From an uncultured Pelagibacteraceae bacterium (GTDB lineage Bacteria; Pseudomonadota; Alphaproteobacteria; Pelagibacterales; Pelagibacteraceae), in NCBI GenBank assembly GCA_902543405.1, contig CACBYC010000012.1:1-40857 (forward strand): 40,857 bases of DNA, written 5' to 3'. The notes below the pieces were generated by a model, which had not been told where the DNA came from, ran no database searches, and saw only the letters and a list, made by a program, of their open reading frames with translations. Each line of letters begins with the position of its first letter. The stretch's first letter is position 1. The position numbers and the translations under genes were made by a program. Positions 9,594-22,849 of the stretch are shown here, piece after piece.

Positions 9594-10023
9594 TGATTAT
9601 TTTTTTAAGCACTTTGTCGAAACTTATAACATCGTTAGACTCAGAACTTAAAAATGCATCATAAATTCTTTTTTTTTGAGCAGAAAAAATTTCATCAAAT
9701 ATTCTTTCTCCTTCTTCTGTTAAATATACATGTTTAACTCTTGTATCTATTTCGTCTCTTTTAAATTTTATAGCCTTGATTTCCACCAAATCATTAAGAA
9801 CTCTATTTAAACTTTGTTTCGTAACCTTAAGCTTTCTCAATAAACTTGAAATAGTTATGCCTTCATACAAAGATATAAGGTGAATTACTTTATTGTGAGC
9901 AGTTCCTAAAGCATGTTTGTCTAAAACCTTTTTAGCATCAGCGACAGTTTCTCTATATCCATTGAATATTTTTTCGATATATTCTTTTAATTGATGATCT
10001 TTTAGATATAAAAGTTTTTTCAT
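9580..10023 (-). CDS. petP: MarR-family transcriptional regulator (PetP-like)
   Basis: 147 residues. The winged helix-turn-helix is visible as LISLYEGITISSLLRKLKVTKQSLNRVLNDLV, followed by the wing (IKFKRDEIDTRVKHVYLTEEGERIF), the standard MarR DR-x-LTxxG pattern. The N- and C-terminal helices would form the dimer interface. It is the first gene of the regulator-receiver-kinase group, overlapping the response regulator by 14 bases. It resembles PetP of Rhodobacter by domain type and gene order. Its start lies 61 bp from the divergent ilvE start, so it may sit on an operator shared with ilvE. Confidence 0.87.
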   Translation of the reverse strand: MKKLLYLKDHQLKEYIEKIFNGYRETVADAKKVLDKHALGTAHNKVIHLISLYEGITISSLLRKLKVTKQSLNRVLNDLVEIKAIKFKRDEIDTRVKHVYLTEEGERIFDEIFSAQKKRIYDAFLSSESNDVISFDKVLKKIINEKL

Positions 10024-10037
10024 AATGGTAAGTTATA

Positions 10038-10066
10038 TTGACATATTATATATACAAAGATATTTT
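10038..10066 (+). promoter_or_regulatory. Possible sigma-70 promoter for ilvE in the petP-ilvE divergent gap
   Basis: TTGACA at 10038-10043 is followed, 17 bases later, by TATTTT at 10061-10066. This places a transcript start about 12 bases before the ilvE ATG. The spacer is pure A/T-rich alternating sequence (ATATTATATATA), which on the other strand contains TATAAT and could serve petP. In so AT-rich a genome chance matches are common; the perfect -35 and exact spacing are the support. Confidence 0.4.
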
Positions 10067-10084
10067 TTCTAAAAAATAAATCAA

Positions 10085-10966
10085 ATGATACCTTACGATA
10101 AAAGAGACGGAAAAATCTGGTACAATGGTGATCTCGTTGAGTGGCAGGATGCAAAGCTGCATGTCATCAGTCATGGATTACACTATGCGAGCTTAGTTTT
10201 TGAGGGTGTGAGGGTGTATGATAGTGAAATTTTCAAGCTACAAGAACATACAGACAGATTATATCATTCGGCTAAAAGAATGGATATGACCATTCCTTTC
10301 ACAAAAGAAGAAATAAACAAAGCTTGTAACCAGATAATAAAAATTCAAAATGTACAGAATGGTTATCTAAGACCTTTTGCTTGGAGAGGAAGTGAAATGA
10401 TGGGTGTATCAGCTCAAAAAACAAAAATAAATGTAGCGGTAGCTACTTGGGAGTGGGGCGACTATTTCGATCCTAAGTTGAAAACTGAAGGTATTAAATT
10501 AAATATTTCTAATTGGAGAAGACCAGCTCCAAATACTATACCGTGGGATAGCAAAGCTGCAGGATTATATATGATTTGTACACTTTCTAAGCATGAGGCT
10601 GAAAGACAAGGATATAGTGAATCATTAATGTTAGATCACGAGGATAATGTTGCAGAGTCAACGAGTGCAAACATATTTTTCAAAGATAAAAATGGCGAAC
10701 TTCATACTCCAATTCCAGACTCATTCTTAAATGGTATCACAAGGCAAACTGTTATTGAATTAGCAAGATCAAAAAATATAAAAATTCATGAAAGAAAAAT
10801 TAAACCAGATGAATTAGCAACTTTTGAAGGATGCTTCTTAACTGGGACAGCTGCAGAGATAACACCAATTTCTCAAATTGCTGAAAATAACTATAAAGTT
10901 TGTGATCTTATTTTAGATTTGTCAGCAAGCTATGGCAAATTAGTAAGAAAAAAAAAGGCAGCTTAA
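10085..10966 (+). CDS. ilvE: Branched-chain amino acid aminotransferase
   Basis: 293 residues, PLP fold type IV. Seen: the N-terminal IWYNGDLVEWQDAKLHVISHGLHY with SLVFEGVRVY; the PLP-lysine region WDSKAAGLYMICTLSKHEA; the phosphate and cofactor region LDHEDNVAESTSANIFF; and a late LTGTAAEITPI loop. It performs the last step of Leu, Ile and Val synthesis and the first of their breakdown. D-amino-acid transaminase and aminodeoxychorismate lyase share the fold, but the length and EGVRVY/GTAAEITP motifs favour IlvE. No obvious ribosome site precedes the ATG. It is convergent with pgsA, the two stop codons sharing the palindrome TTAA. Confidence 0.94.
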   Translation: MIPYDKRDGKIWYNGDLVEWQDAKLHVISHGLHYASLVFEGVRVYDSEIFKLQEHTDRLYHSAKRMDMTIPFTKEEINKACNQIIKIQNVQNGYLRPFAWRGSEMMGVSAQKTKINVAVATWEWGDYFDPKLKTEGIKLNISNWRRPAPNTIPWDSKAAGLYMICTLSKHEAERQGYSESLMLDHEDNVAESTSANIFFKDKNGELHTPIPDSFLNGITRQTVIELARSKNIKIHERKIKPDELATFEGCFLTGTAAEITPISQIAENNYKVCDLILDLSASYGKLVRKKKAA

Positions 10967-11541
10967 TCTTTATTATCTTCAGATATCGCGTGATCTATAC
11001 CTTTCCTTAAATATTCATATCCAGTATATAAAGTAAGAAAAGCAGACAGCCATAATAAAATTATTCCAATTGTTTGAGCATTATAGTCTTGAAAATTTAT
11101 AATTTTATTTCCAGTTTCTCCAGTAAGCAAAACAGAAATACAAAACATTTGAAGAAAAGTTTTTACTTTTGACAGACTTGAAACCGGAAGTTTGACACTT
11201 CCTTTAGCTAAAAATTCTCTTAAACCAGAAATTAATACCTCTCTGGTAAGTATTATTATTGCAGCAATAACTTCATAGTTTTTAATAGTTCCATCCATAA
11301 CAAGTAATATTAGTGCAGTAGCTACTATAATTTTATCAGCTATTGGATCTAATAACTCTCCAAGTTTAGACTCTTCCTTAAACATTCTTGCTAATAATCC
11401 ATCTAAAAAGTCAGTAAATGAGGCAATTACAAACAGTGCAAAAGGAATTACATCTCCATAAAACCCTGGCAAATAAAATGCAAAAACAAATATAGGAACA
11501 ATTATAATTCTACCAATAGTTAGATAATTTGGAATTTTCAT
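10963..11541 (-). CDS. pgsA: CDP-diacylglycerol--glycerol-3-phosphate 3-phosphatidyltransferase
   Basis: 192 residues with about five membrane helices. The CDP-alcohol phosphotransferase signature D-G-x2-A-R-x8-G-x3-D-x3-D is complete (DGLLARMFKEESKLGELLDPIAD). The starting PNYLTIGRIIIVPIF is typical of PgsA. It makes phosphatidylglycerol phosphate, the precursor of the lipid that Lgt uses as donor. It starts three bases after the uvrC stop; uvrC-pgsA is a classic proteobacterial pair. Confidence 0.95.
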   Translation of the reverse strand: MKIPNYLTIGRIIIVPIFVFAFYLPGFYGDVIPFALFVIASFTDFLDGLLARMFKEESKLGELLDPIADKIIVATALILLVMDGTIKNYEVIAAIIILTREVLISGLREFLAKGSVKLPVSSLSKVKTFLQMFCISVLLTGETGNKIINFQDYNAQTIGIILLWLSAFLTLYTGYEYLRKGIDHAISEDNKD

Positions 11542-11544
11542 ATA

Positions 11545-13380
11545 TTACTCGTGAAAGTAATTATATATCCTTTTCGCAACTTTTTCCTCAACTCCTTCGA
11601 CTGTTTTTATCTCATCTAGGCTTGCAGATTCAACTGCTCTTGCTGAACCAAAGTGATTTAAAAGTGCTCTTTTTCTAATAGATCCAATTCCCTCAATTTG
11701 ATCAAGTAAAGACTTTCTAATACCTTTCTTTCTCTTAGCTCTGTGTGCGCTTATTGCAAATCTATGAGATTCGTCTCTTAATCTTTGTAAGAAAAAGAGG
11801 GTAGGGTCATTTTTTTCAAACTTGAATTCTTTACCATTATGAAAAAAGGTTTCATTACCACTATTCCTAAATTTACCTTTTGCAATTGCTATCATTGGAA
11901 TATCGTGTAATCCTAATTCATTAAGTGTTTCTCTAGCTACTGAGTATTGTCCTTTTCCACCGTCAACTATTATTAGGTCTGGCATTGTTAAATAATTATC
12001 TTTTTCTTGAATAGCTCTTTTAAATCTTCTATTTAAAACTTCTCGCATCATTCCATAATCATCTTGCTCATTTTTCTTAATTTTAATATTAAATTTTCTA
12101 TACCTTTTTTTAATAAAACCCTCATCACCAAAAGTAATGAGTGCGCCAACACTATTAGTTCCTTGAATATGACTATTGTCATAAACCTCAACTAGATTAA
12201 TATTATTTTCTAAATTAAATTTTTTAGAAACATTTTCAAATAACTCTTTATTATTTTGGCTCTCATAAATTTTTCTATTTAGACTATCTTTTGCATTTTT
12301 TAGAGCTTGATTTACAACTTTTAGTTTAGAACCTCTTTTTGCAACAGAAATATTTATTTCTTTATTTTCTTTTTGAGAAAGTGTTTTTTCAATTAGAACT
12401 TTTTCTTTTATTTCATCACTTAAAATAATGGAGCTTGGCACACTTTTGTTTTCATAAAATTGAGAAACAAAAGAATTCAAAATTTCATTTAAGTTATCGT
12501 CTGGGTCGTGTTTAGGGAAAAAAGCTTGGTTCCCCCAGTTTTGTTTTGATCTATAGAAAAATACTTGAATACAAGTCTTACCAGACTCTTTGTATCCAGC
12601 TATAACATCTGCTTCAACTAAATTCGCCTCATTTATTCTTTGAGATGATTGAATAATATTTAAAGATTTAATTCTATCTCTCAATATTGCAGCTTTTTCA
12701 AAATCTAAATCAGAACTTGCTTTTTCCATTTGTCCTGACAAATTTTTTTGTATCTTTCTTGATTTACCAGATACGAATTCAATTGCGCTATCAACTGATA
12801 GCTTATAATCATCTTTTTCGATGTATCCAACGCATGGACCAGAACATCTCTTGATTTGATAAAGGATGCACGGTCTTTCTCTTTTTTTGAATACTGTATC
12901 ATCACAAACTCTTAGTTGAAAAATTTTCTGGATCATTTTAATAGTCCAATTTGCAGATCCAGCTGAAGCAAATGGTCCAAAGTAAAAACCCTCTCTAGTT
13001 TTTTTTCCTCTATGTCTTCTAATTTGAGGCCATTTATCCTCATTTCCAATAAAAATAAATGGAAATGACTTGTCGTCCCTTAAAAGTATATTGAATTTAG
13101 GTTTATATTTTTTTATTAAGTTTGCCTCTAGAAGAAGCGCTTCACTCTCATTAGAAGTACTTGTGATCTCAATTTTCCTTGTTTGAGATAGCATTCTTTC
13201 AGTTCTAATTATATGATTTTTCTCCGAAACATAACTCTTTAATCTGTTAGGTAAATTTTTTGCTTTACCAACATAAAGTATCACATTGTTTTCATTTAAC
13301 ATTCTGTATACACCAGGAAGCTTGGGTATAAGTGGTAGCTCTTTTTTAATTGCTTCTTTGCCTATATCAGAGCTTATCAT
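11545..13380 (-). CDS. uvrC: Excinuclease ABC subunit C
   Basis: 611 residues from the ATG at 13380. The N-terminal GIY-YIG nuclease domain shows LPGVYRMLN and [18 protein letters not shown] Cys-containing segment follows ([15 protein letters not shown]), then a UVR domain that binds UvrB ([19 protein letters not shown]), the RNase H-like C-terminal nuclease ([29 protein letters not shown]) and helix-hairpin-helix motifs at the end. It makes both cuts in nucleotide excision repair. The frame opens ten residues earlier (13410), but the inner ATG gives a modest 14-base overlap with folB and a normal N-terminus. uvrB lies upstream in the same run. Confidence 0.95.
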   Translation of the reverse strand: MISSDIGKEAIKKELPLIPKLPGVYRMLNENNVILYVGKAKNLPNRLKSYVSEKNHIIRTERMLSQTRKIEITSTSNESEALLLEANLIKKYKPKFNILLRDDKSFPFIFIGNEDKWPQIRRHRGKKTREGFYFGPFASAGSANWTIKMIQKIFQLRVCDDTVFKKRERPCILYQIKRCSGPCVGYIEKDDYKLSVDSAIEFVSGKSRKIQKNLSGQMEKASSDLDFEKAAILRDRIKSLNIIQSSQRINEANLVEADVIAGYKESGKTCIQVFFYRSKQNWGNQAFFPKHDPDDNLNEILNSFVSQFYENKSVPSSIILSDEIKEKVLIEKTLSQKENKEINISVAKRGSKLKVVNQALKNAKDSLNRKIYESQNNKELFENVSKKFNLENNINLVEVYDNSHIQGTNSVGALITFGDEGFIKKRYRKFNIKIKKNEQDDYGMMREVLNRRFKRAIQEKDNYLTMPDLIIVDGGKGQYSVARETLNELGLHDIPMIAIAKGKFRNSGNETFFHNGKEFKFEKNDPTLFFLQRLRDESHRFAISAHRAKRKKGIRKSLLDQIEGIGSIRKRALLNHFGSARAVESASLDEIKTVEGVEEKVAKRIYNYFHE

Positions 13381-13792
13381 GGCTTCTTTTTTTTGAAATT
13401 TGAATACCAACAGAGGAGCAATCTTTCAAAATTTCTAATTTCTCAATTTGAAGACTTATTTTATCAATTCTTTTATCTTTAAATAGTTCATCGAATACAT
13501 CTTCCGCTAATGTTTCAAGAAAATTGTAATGTTTATTTTTTATAAGTTTCTTAATCAGTCTCACAATTTTTGCGTAATTTACAATTGATTTAATATCTTT
13601 ATCATTTGAAGGCTTTTTATCTTCGTAGTTTACTTCTAAATTAAATTTAACTTTTTGGGTAGCCTCTTTTTCAAAATCAAAATATCCAAGTTTCAAATTT
13701 AAAATAAGTTCTTTTATAAGTACTTTTTTTTCGTAATTGAAAAGTTTTTTATTTTTATCAATCTTGACAATTTTTAAATTATTTCTTTTCAT
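13367..13792 (-). CDS. folB: Dihydroneopterin aldolase/epimerase-like protein
   Basis: 141 residues with the FolB tunnelling fold. An N-terminal extension of about 22 residues precedes [22 protein letters not shown], where Glu and the following strand match the family. IVNYAKIV gives the conserved Tyr, [15 protein letters not shown] the FolB helix, and [11 protein letters not shown] the catalytic-type Lys. The enzyme splits dihydroneopterin to 6-hydroxymethyl-dihydropterin in folate synthesis. It shares ATGA with the hydrolase gene upstream and 14 bases with uvrC. Sequence is divergent, so the specific reaction is an inference, helped by the pteridine-reductase-like gene two positions upstream. 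Confidence 0.8.
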   Translation of the reverse strand: MKRNNLKIVKIDKNKKLFNYEKKVLIKELILNLKLGYFDFEKEATQKVKFNLEVNYEDKKPSNDKDIKSIVNYAKIVRLIKKLIKNKHYNFLETLAEDVFDELFKDKRIDKISLQIEKLEILKDCSSVGIQISKKRSHDKL

Positions 13793-14709
13793 ATTCTTGA
13801 CTCAATATATTCTAATATAACTGGATTGTAATATTGAAAACAGGTTGCTTGATCCATACTATGTCCATCTTTAACTTTAAATTTATCTGATTTTTGTTTA
13901 CCTAATTTAAAACATTTTTTTCCATCAATTGTATAATCTTTAGATATAACAACTCTTTTCATTCCATCAATTTGATCCAACCAATCAGAAGTCAATCCTT
14001 CAAAAGGATCTTTTGGATGAGTAAAAGCCAATAGTGGAACTTTAAGATTTTTTAATATTTCATCATTATATTGGGACCTTAAATCGTATTGTGCAGGTTT
14101 TTTTTCTTTAAATTTAGCTAAACCTTCTTCTAATCCTAATTTTGATACCTTATACTTCTTGCTTAGTCTATCAAAGCACGCTTGCATATAAGCTATTCCT
14201 CCCCCAGCTTTGTCAGGATGTCTTGAAAAGAATAGTAGAGTTGTTAATCCACCACAAGAATGTCCAGTGACAAATATCTGTTTTCTAGGAACGCCTAGAG
14301 AAACGAGTTTTTCTACTAACTCTAAATTTTGTTCTACTCTTTTGTCTAACTTTGATTTGCCTTCGTATGGTTGTTTTGAAAACCACCATTTTTTTCCCAT
14401 ATCACCTACTATTTTATGTGCACATAAATTATAAAGCATAATTTTTTTTCCATTTATTTCTTCATCTATTAATGAAACACGGTTTCTAATTTGGTCTATA
14501 GATGTGCAAAAATTTTGTTTTCCATCAAAATTACTTTGACCATGGTTGTTGATTAAAATTATTTTATTAGTCGGATCTTCAATTGTTGATAATTTAGTTA
14601 CTTTAAATTTCTTTGATAAAAATCCATCTTTCTTAATATTGTGACCATCAGCAAACGATGTTGATATTGTCAGAATAAATATTGATAAAAATAAGTATAA
14701 ATTTTTCAT
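13789..14709 (-). CDS. Secreted alpha/beta hydrolase-like protein of unknown substrate
   Basis: 306 residues from the ATG at 14709, which has GGTGGAAAAG just upstream and shares ATGA with the previous stop. The open frame begins 11 codons earlier, but only this start gives a clean signal peptide ([21 protein letters not shown], cleaved near SFA-D). The nucleophile elbow is GHSCGG at about residue 158, with a plausible acid in AFTHPKDPFEG and His in KDGHSMDQA. This is a full Ser-Asp-His triad of the dienelactone-hydrolase/esterase type. Several Cys residues could form disulfides in the periplasm. A secreted hydrolase between two pterin-linked genes is unexplained. Fold confident, substrate unknown. 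Confidence 0.8.
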   Translation of the reverse strand: MKNLYLFLSIFILTISTSFADGHNIKKDGFLSKKFKVTKLSTIEDPTNKIILINNHGQSNFDGKQNFCTSIDQIRNRVSLIDEEINGKKIMLYNLCAHKIVGDMGKKWWFSKQPYEGKSKLDKRVEQNLELVEKLVSLGVPRKQIFVTGHSCGGLTTLLFFSRHPDKAGGGIAYMQACFDRLSKKYKVSKLGLEEGLAKFKEKKPAQYDLRSQYNDEILKNLKVPLLAFTHPKDPFEGLTSDWLDQIDGMKRVVISKDYTIDGKKCFKLGKQKSDKFKVKDGHSMDQATCFQYYNPVILEYIESRI

Positions 14710-15439
14710 TCTTTTCCACCCATTATGTCTGGAGTTTGCCAATTTAAGTTTTGACCACTATCTATCGCCAATACTTGTCCAGTAATAGATATATTTTTAA
14801 TAAAAAAATCTACCGCGTTGCATATTTGTTGAACATCTACTTGTCTTTTGAGAGGTGTTGCCATGTATTGTTTTTTAAAATGTTTTTCACTTTGTCTCTT
14901 GTTTTTAATTGTAGGACCAGGGGCAATTCCATTAACTCTTATTTTTGGAGCCAAACTCATGGCACTAGTTTTTGTAAGGGTATAAAGTCCAGTTTTACTT
15001 ATGGTATATGAAAAAAAATAGGGAGTAAGTTTAAAAACTCTTTGATCAATTATATTTATAATATTATTGTTTTTACTCTTAATATTTTTAGCAAATTCTT
15101 TTGATAAAAGCGCAGGTGTTCTTAGATTTGTTCTTAAATGTTGTCCCCAACTATCTGTATTAAAGTTTTCTAATTTATCATTTTCAAACAGAGAAGCATT
15201 ATTTATCAAACAATTAAAATACTTTAATTTAGATTTTGCAAATTTAATAACCTTATTTACATCGTTTTCAACACTTAGATCTCCTTTAATCAAATAAACT
15301 TTCGTACCATTTGAAGATAAATCTTTTTTAAGTTTTTCAGCCTTTGCTTTTGATTTGTTATAATGAATTACGATTTCTACTCCCTTACCTGAAAGTTTTC
15401 TAGCTATGGCAGCACCAATTCTAGTGGCTCCACCAGTAA

Positions 15440-15461
<22 letters not shown>
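14706..15461 (-). CDS. Short-chain dehydrogenase/reductase, pteridine reductase or FolM-like
   Basis: 251 residues, classical SDR. The NAD(P)-binding start is [17 protein letters not shown], where the R after the glycine turn is typical of pteridine reductases (FolM, PTR1). Next come [14 protein letters not shown] (NADP-type), the structural NNAS motif in LINNASLF, the catalytic Tyr and Lys in YTISKTGLY, and RVNGIAPGP. FolM/PTR1 enzymes reduce dihydropterins or dihydrofolate, and two genes downstream is folB, which supports a pterin role; this is inference. It starts 22 bases inside uvrB and overlaps the hydrolase gene by four bases. A generic 3-oxoacyl-ACP-reductase-like SDR is the alternative. 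Confidence 0.85.
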
Positions 15462-19852
<4,391 letters not shown>

Positions 19853-19863
19853 TTCTTTGAAAA

Positions 19864-20247
19864 TTATTTAGTTTTTTTCTTTTTCTCTAAACCAAATAAT
19901 GGAGAGTTTCTAAATCTTAAAACAAGAATTGCTATAGCGATTAAAACAATGGCACCTGCTTCATATAATAATACTTCTGGATTAATTGATTTTCCTTGTA
20001 AAATTATAAATCTAGAAAGGGCAGTAATTGCAATAAATAATGGGAGAGTTATTTGAATTGATTGGCTTTCCCAAAATACTCTTACCATTGCTAAAACTTC
20101 TAGATATAGAAAAAGTAAAAGCAAATCAGCCAAAGTAACTTTTTGAACAACTATCATTTGATATATCTCAATACCAAATGCTATAACTGTAGCAGCAAGT
20201 ATAATTACCAAAGCTATTAATTGGATTTGTTTTACTATATTTTCCAT
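19864..20247 (-). CDS. PsiE-family inner-membrane protein
   Basis: 127 residues, almost wholly hydrophobic, with four predicted helices (about residues 8-28, 40-58, 66-84 and 92-110) and a Lys-rich C-terminus. The pattern LADLLLLFLYLEVLAMVRVFWES and the following helix match the phosphate-starvation-inducible PsiE family, whose biochemical role is unknown. It lies between trxB (24 bp upstream) and the epimerase gene. No Pho box was recognised upstream, so phosphate control is not claimed. Confidence 0.75.
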   Translation of the reverse strand: MENIVKQIQLIALVIILAATVIAFGIEIYQMIVVQKVTLADLLLLFLYLEVLAMVRVFWESQSIQITLPLFIAITALSRFIILQGKSINPEVLLYEAGAIVLIAIAILVLRFRNSPLFGLEKKKKTK

Positions 20248-20271
20248 GAATAACTTATAAATGATCTTAAA

Positions 20272-21219
20272 TTAATTTGAAGCTAAATATTTTTCTGCTT
20301 CTAGAGCGGCCATACAGCCCATTCCTGCTGCTGTTACTGCTTGTCTAAAAATTTTGTCTTTAACATCTCCGGCAGCATAAACACCTGGAACATTTGTTTC
20401 AGTAGAATCACTTTTTGTAATTAAATAACCTGTATTGTCCATTTCTAATTGATCTTTAAATAGTGAAGTAGCAGGGTCATGACCAATAGCTATAAATAAA
20501 CCATCAATTTTCAGCTCTGACATTTCATTAGTTTTAGTATTTTTAATTTTTAAACCTTTTACATTTCTCGGTTCTTCATCTCCAATCACTTCTTCAACAA
20601 CAGAGTCCCAGATAATTTCAATTTTTTTGTTTTCCATTAGTTTTTTTTGCAAAAGTTTTTCTGCTCTAAGTTCATTTCTTCTGTGAATTAACTGCACTTT
20701 TGATGCAAATTTTGTAAGAAATATTGCCTCCTCAACTGCTGCATTACCACCTCCAACTACTGCTACTGTTTTATCTTTAAAAAAGAAACCATCACATGTT
20801 GCACATGCCGAAACTCCAAATCCTTTAAATTTTTCTTCAGACTCAATGTTTAACCATCTTGCTTGAGCACCTGTTGAAATTATAATTGAGTCTGCAGTAT
20901 ATTTTTGCCCACCATCGCCTATCGCTTCAAAAGGTTTAGATTTTAAATTTACTGATTGAATATGATCTTCAACTAAATCAGTTCCCACTGCTTTTGCTTG
21001 CTCTCTCATTTGTTCCATTAACCATGGTCCTTGTATAACATCAGCAAAACCTGGATAGTTCTCAACATCAGTTGTAATTGTTAGTTGACCACCTGGCTGC
21101 ATTCCTGCAACTAGCATTGGTTTAAGCATAGCTCTTGCAGCATAAACTGCTGCAGTGTAGCCCGCTGGACCAGATCCAATTATTAACACTTTTGTATGTT
21201 TAGTTGGTTTTTCACTCAT
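20272..21219 (-). CDS. trxB: Thioredoxin-disulfide reductase
   Basis: 315 residues, the usual low-molecular-weight type. FAD-binding GSGPAGYTAAVYAARA is at the N-terminus, GGQLTITTDVENYPGF follows, the redox-active CATC is in SACATCDGFFF, the NADPH site is VVGGGNAAVEEAIFL, and the C-terminal FAD motif is GVYAAGDVKDK with FRQAVTAAGMGC. It passes electrons from NADPH to thioredoxin. Only 20 bp separate its start from the divergent ELM1-family gene, so any promoters must overlap or reach into the coding regions. Confidence 0.97.
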   Translation of the reverse strand: MSEKPTKHTKVLIIGSGPAGYTAAVYAARAMLKPMLVAGMQPGGQLTITTDVENYPGFADVIQGPWLMEQMREQAKAVGTDLVEDHIQSVNLKSKPFEAIGDGGQKYTADSIIISTGAQARWLNIESEEKFKGFGVSACATCDGFFFKDKTVAVVGGGNAAVEEAIFLTKFASKVQLIHRRNELRAEKLLQKKLMENKKIEIIWDSVVEEVIGDEEPRNVKGLKIKNTKTNEMSELKIDGLFIAIGHDPATSLFKDQLEMDNTGYLITKSDSTETNVPGVYAAGDVKDKIFRQAVTAAGMGCMAALEAEKYLASN

Positions 21220-21239
21220 AGAGGTCTATATAGTTAATA

Positions 21240-22184
21240 ATGAGCAAATTAAAAGGTATTTTATTGACCGAGGGTATGCACGGAATGCTGAGCCAGGTTG
21301 AAGGCTTAGCTAAAGCTTTAAATATAGAATTTACTCACCACAAGGTTGAACTAAATAATTTGTGGAAGTTAATTCCATCAAAATTTACGCCAATTTCTCA
21401 AAATGTTTATAAAAAAATAAATCACTCAGATTATGATTTAATAATATCTTGTGGCCGAAAAAGTATAATTCCATCTATCCATTTAAAAAGTATTTCAAAC
21501 AAAAAAGTTTTAAATATCCATATTCAAGATCCAAAAATAAACTTAAATTATTTTGATTTTATAGTAGCCCCAGAACATGATGGAATTAACGGCTCCAACG
21601 TCATTACTACTAAAGGTGCTATCCATTATCTTACAGAAAGTGAAATAGTTGAGAATAAGAATTATTTAAACTCTTTTATAAAAAAAGATGACAGAAAAAT
21701 CTGGTGCTTGATAATGGGTGGGCCCACAAAATACTATGATTATTCAACAAAAAATATGAAACATATTTTTTCAATATTTTATAAACTTTTGAAAAAACAT
21801 GAATTTCAACTTGTTGTGATACCATCAATGAGAACTCCACTTAATACTATTCACTATGCTAAAGAATTTTTTGGTGAAAATCATACTGTTGTAATGAACG
21901 TTGACAAAAAAGCTTACTTATCAGCTCTAGCGATTTCTGAAAATATTGTTGTTACATGTGACTCTAGCTCAATGATTTCAGAAGCTGCTTTAACTGGAAA
22001 ACCAGTTTATATTGCAAATATTTTGCCTAGAAAAAATGATATAAGATTCCAAAGATTTAGAAATTTATTTAGAGAATTAAATATCATAAGAAACCTTGGG
22101 GAAGATATGGAAACTTGGACTTATCAAAAACTTGATGAAGCAAATAGAGTAGCAAAAATCATAAAAGAGAGATTAAATATCTAA
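21240..22184 (+). CDS. Mitochondrial fission ELM1-like protein (DUF1022, COG3660 family)
   Basis: 314 residues. The N-terminus LLTEGMHGMLSQVEGLAKALN with WKLIPSKFTP matches the ELM1/DUF1022 family, which looks like a GT-B glycosyltransferase: an N-terminal Rossmann half (ISCGRKSIIPSI), a linker, and a C-terminal half starting WCLIMGGPTKYYDY and ending CDSSSMISEAALTGKPVYI, like a sugar-nucleotide binding loop. In plants ELM1 recruits dynamin to mitochondria; in alphaproteobacteria the role is not established. It shares one base (TAATG) with the 2OG-oxygenase-like gene, so the two are probably cotranslated. Confidence 0.82.
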   Translation: MSKLKGILLTEGMHGMLSQVEGLAKALNIEFTHHKVELNNLWKLIPSKFTPISQNVYKKINHSDYDLIISCGRKSIIPSIHLKSISNKKVLNIHIQDPKINLNYFDFIVAPEHDGINGSNVITTKGAIHYLTESEIVENKNYLNSFIKKDDRKIWCLIMGGPTKYYDYSTKNMKHIFSIFYKLLKKHEFQLVVIPSMRTPLNTIHYAKEFFGENHTVVMNVDKKAYLSALAISENIVVTCDSSSMISEAALTGKPVYIANILPRKNDIRFQRFRNLFRELNIIRNLGEDMETWTYQKLDEANRVAKIIKERLNI

Positions 22185-22849
22185 TGTCCTATTTAAATTC
22201 AATTCTTAATGACTCAAAAAAATTTGATAGTCCTTTCGTACATTGGGAATTAAACAAGCCTCTTACAGATGAACAAATAAATGAAATAGTTTCAGCTGAT
22301 ATAACCGATCCCGCAAAACATAATCTCAATTATGATGGTACTAGAGCTATAGATGGAGGAGAAGGAAAATTTAGGGAAGGAATTTCAGATGGTGGAAAGG
22401 CCTTAAAATTTAGATGTTTTGTCACCAAGGAAAATAGTAATGAATTCCCAGGACTTACTAATTTAATTAAAGAACTTCAAAATAAAAAAACATATCAAAA
22501 AATATCTGAACTAATTAATAAAGACCTATCAAATTCCTATGTAAGAGTTGAAGTAATTTGTGATCGTGAGGGTTTCTGGTTAAAACCACATTGTGATATC
22601 AAAGAGAAACTTATGTCGTGCTTGTTATTTGTTAACAAACATAATGAAAGTGAAGATTTAGGAACTGATTTTTATAATAATAATTTAAAACTAATAAAAA
22701 CATTGCCTTATAAAGATAATTATGGATATTTTTTTTCAAGTGGGCCTGATACTTGGCATGGAATGGAAAAAAAAGAAATTATTAAAGAGAGAAGATGCTT
22801 ACAAGTAAATTATGTTACTTTTAAAACTGATTGGAAGGTAGAAGATTAA
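22184..22849 (+). CDS. Probable 2-oxoglutarate/Fe(II)-dependent oxygenase
   Basis: 221 residues. A metal triad can be read: His136 and Asp138 in KPHCDIKEKL, His192 in DTWHGMEKKE, with Arg203 or Arg204 about 11-12 residues later to bind the 2-oxoglutarate carboxylate. The spacing and flanking strands (MSCLLFVNKHN; RRCLQVNYVTF) fit the double-stranded beta-helix fold. Substrate is unknown; related proteins hydroxylate proline, other small molecules or sugar-linked groups. It is coupled to the ELM1-like gene by a one-base overlap, hinting that both act on the same surface product. Its stop shares TTAA with the Anbu gene on the other strand. Confidence 0.72.
   Translation: MSYLNSILNDSKKFDSPFVHWELNKPLTDEQINEIVSADITDPAKHNLNYDGTRAIDGGEGKFREGISDGGKALKFRCFVTKENSNEFPGLTNLIKELQNKKTYQKISELINKDLSNSYVRVEVICDREGFWLKPHCDIKEKLMSCLLFVNKHNESEDLGTDFYNNNLKLIKTLPYKDNYGYFFSSGPDTWHGMEKKEIIKERRCLQVNYVTFKTDWKVED

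Noticed and set aside
10963-11541. Riboswitch or leader ahead of amino acid or lipid genes in the window
   Set aside because: Gene gaps here are too short for known riboswitch folds, and no conserved aptamer core (glycine, SAM, TPP) was recognised upstream of ilvE, carA, pgsA or the aminotransferase gene.
12705-12905. 66-codon open frame on the minus strand within uvrC
   Set aside because: Same strand but shifted frame relative to the conserved UvrC coding sequence; no motif or ribosome site, and UvrC is intact across it.
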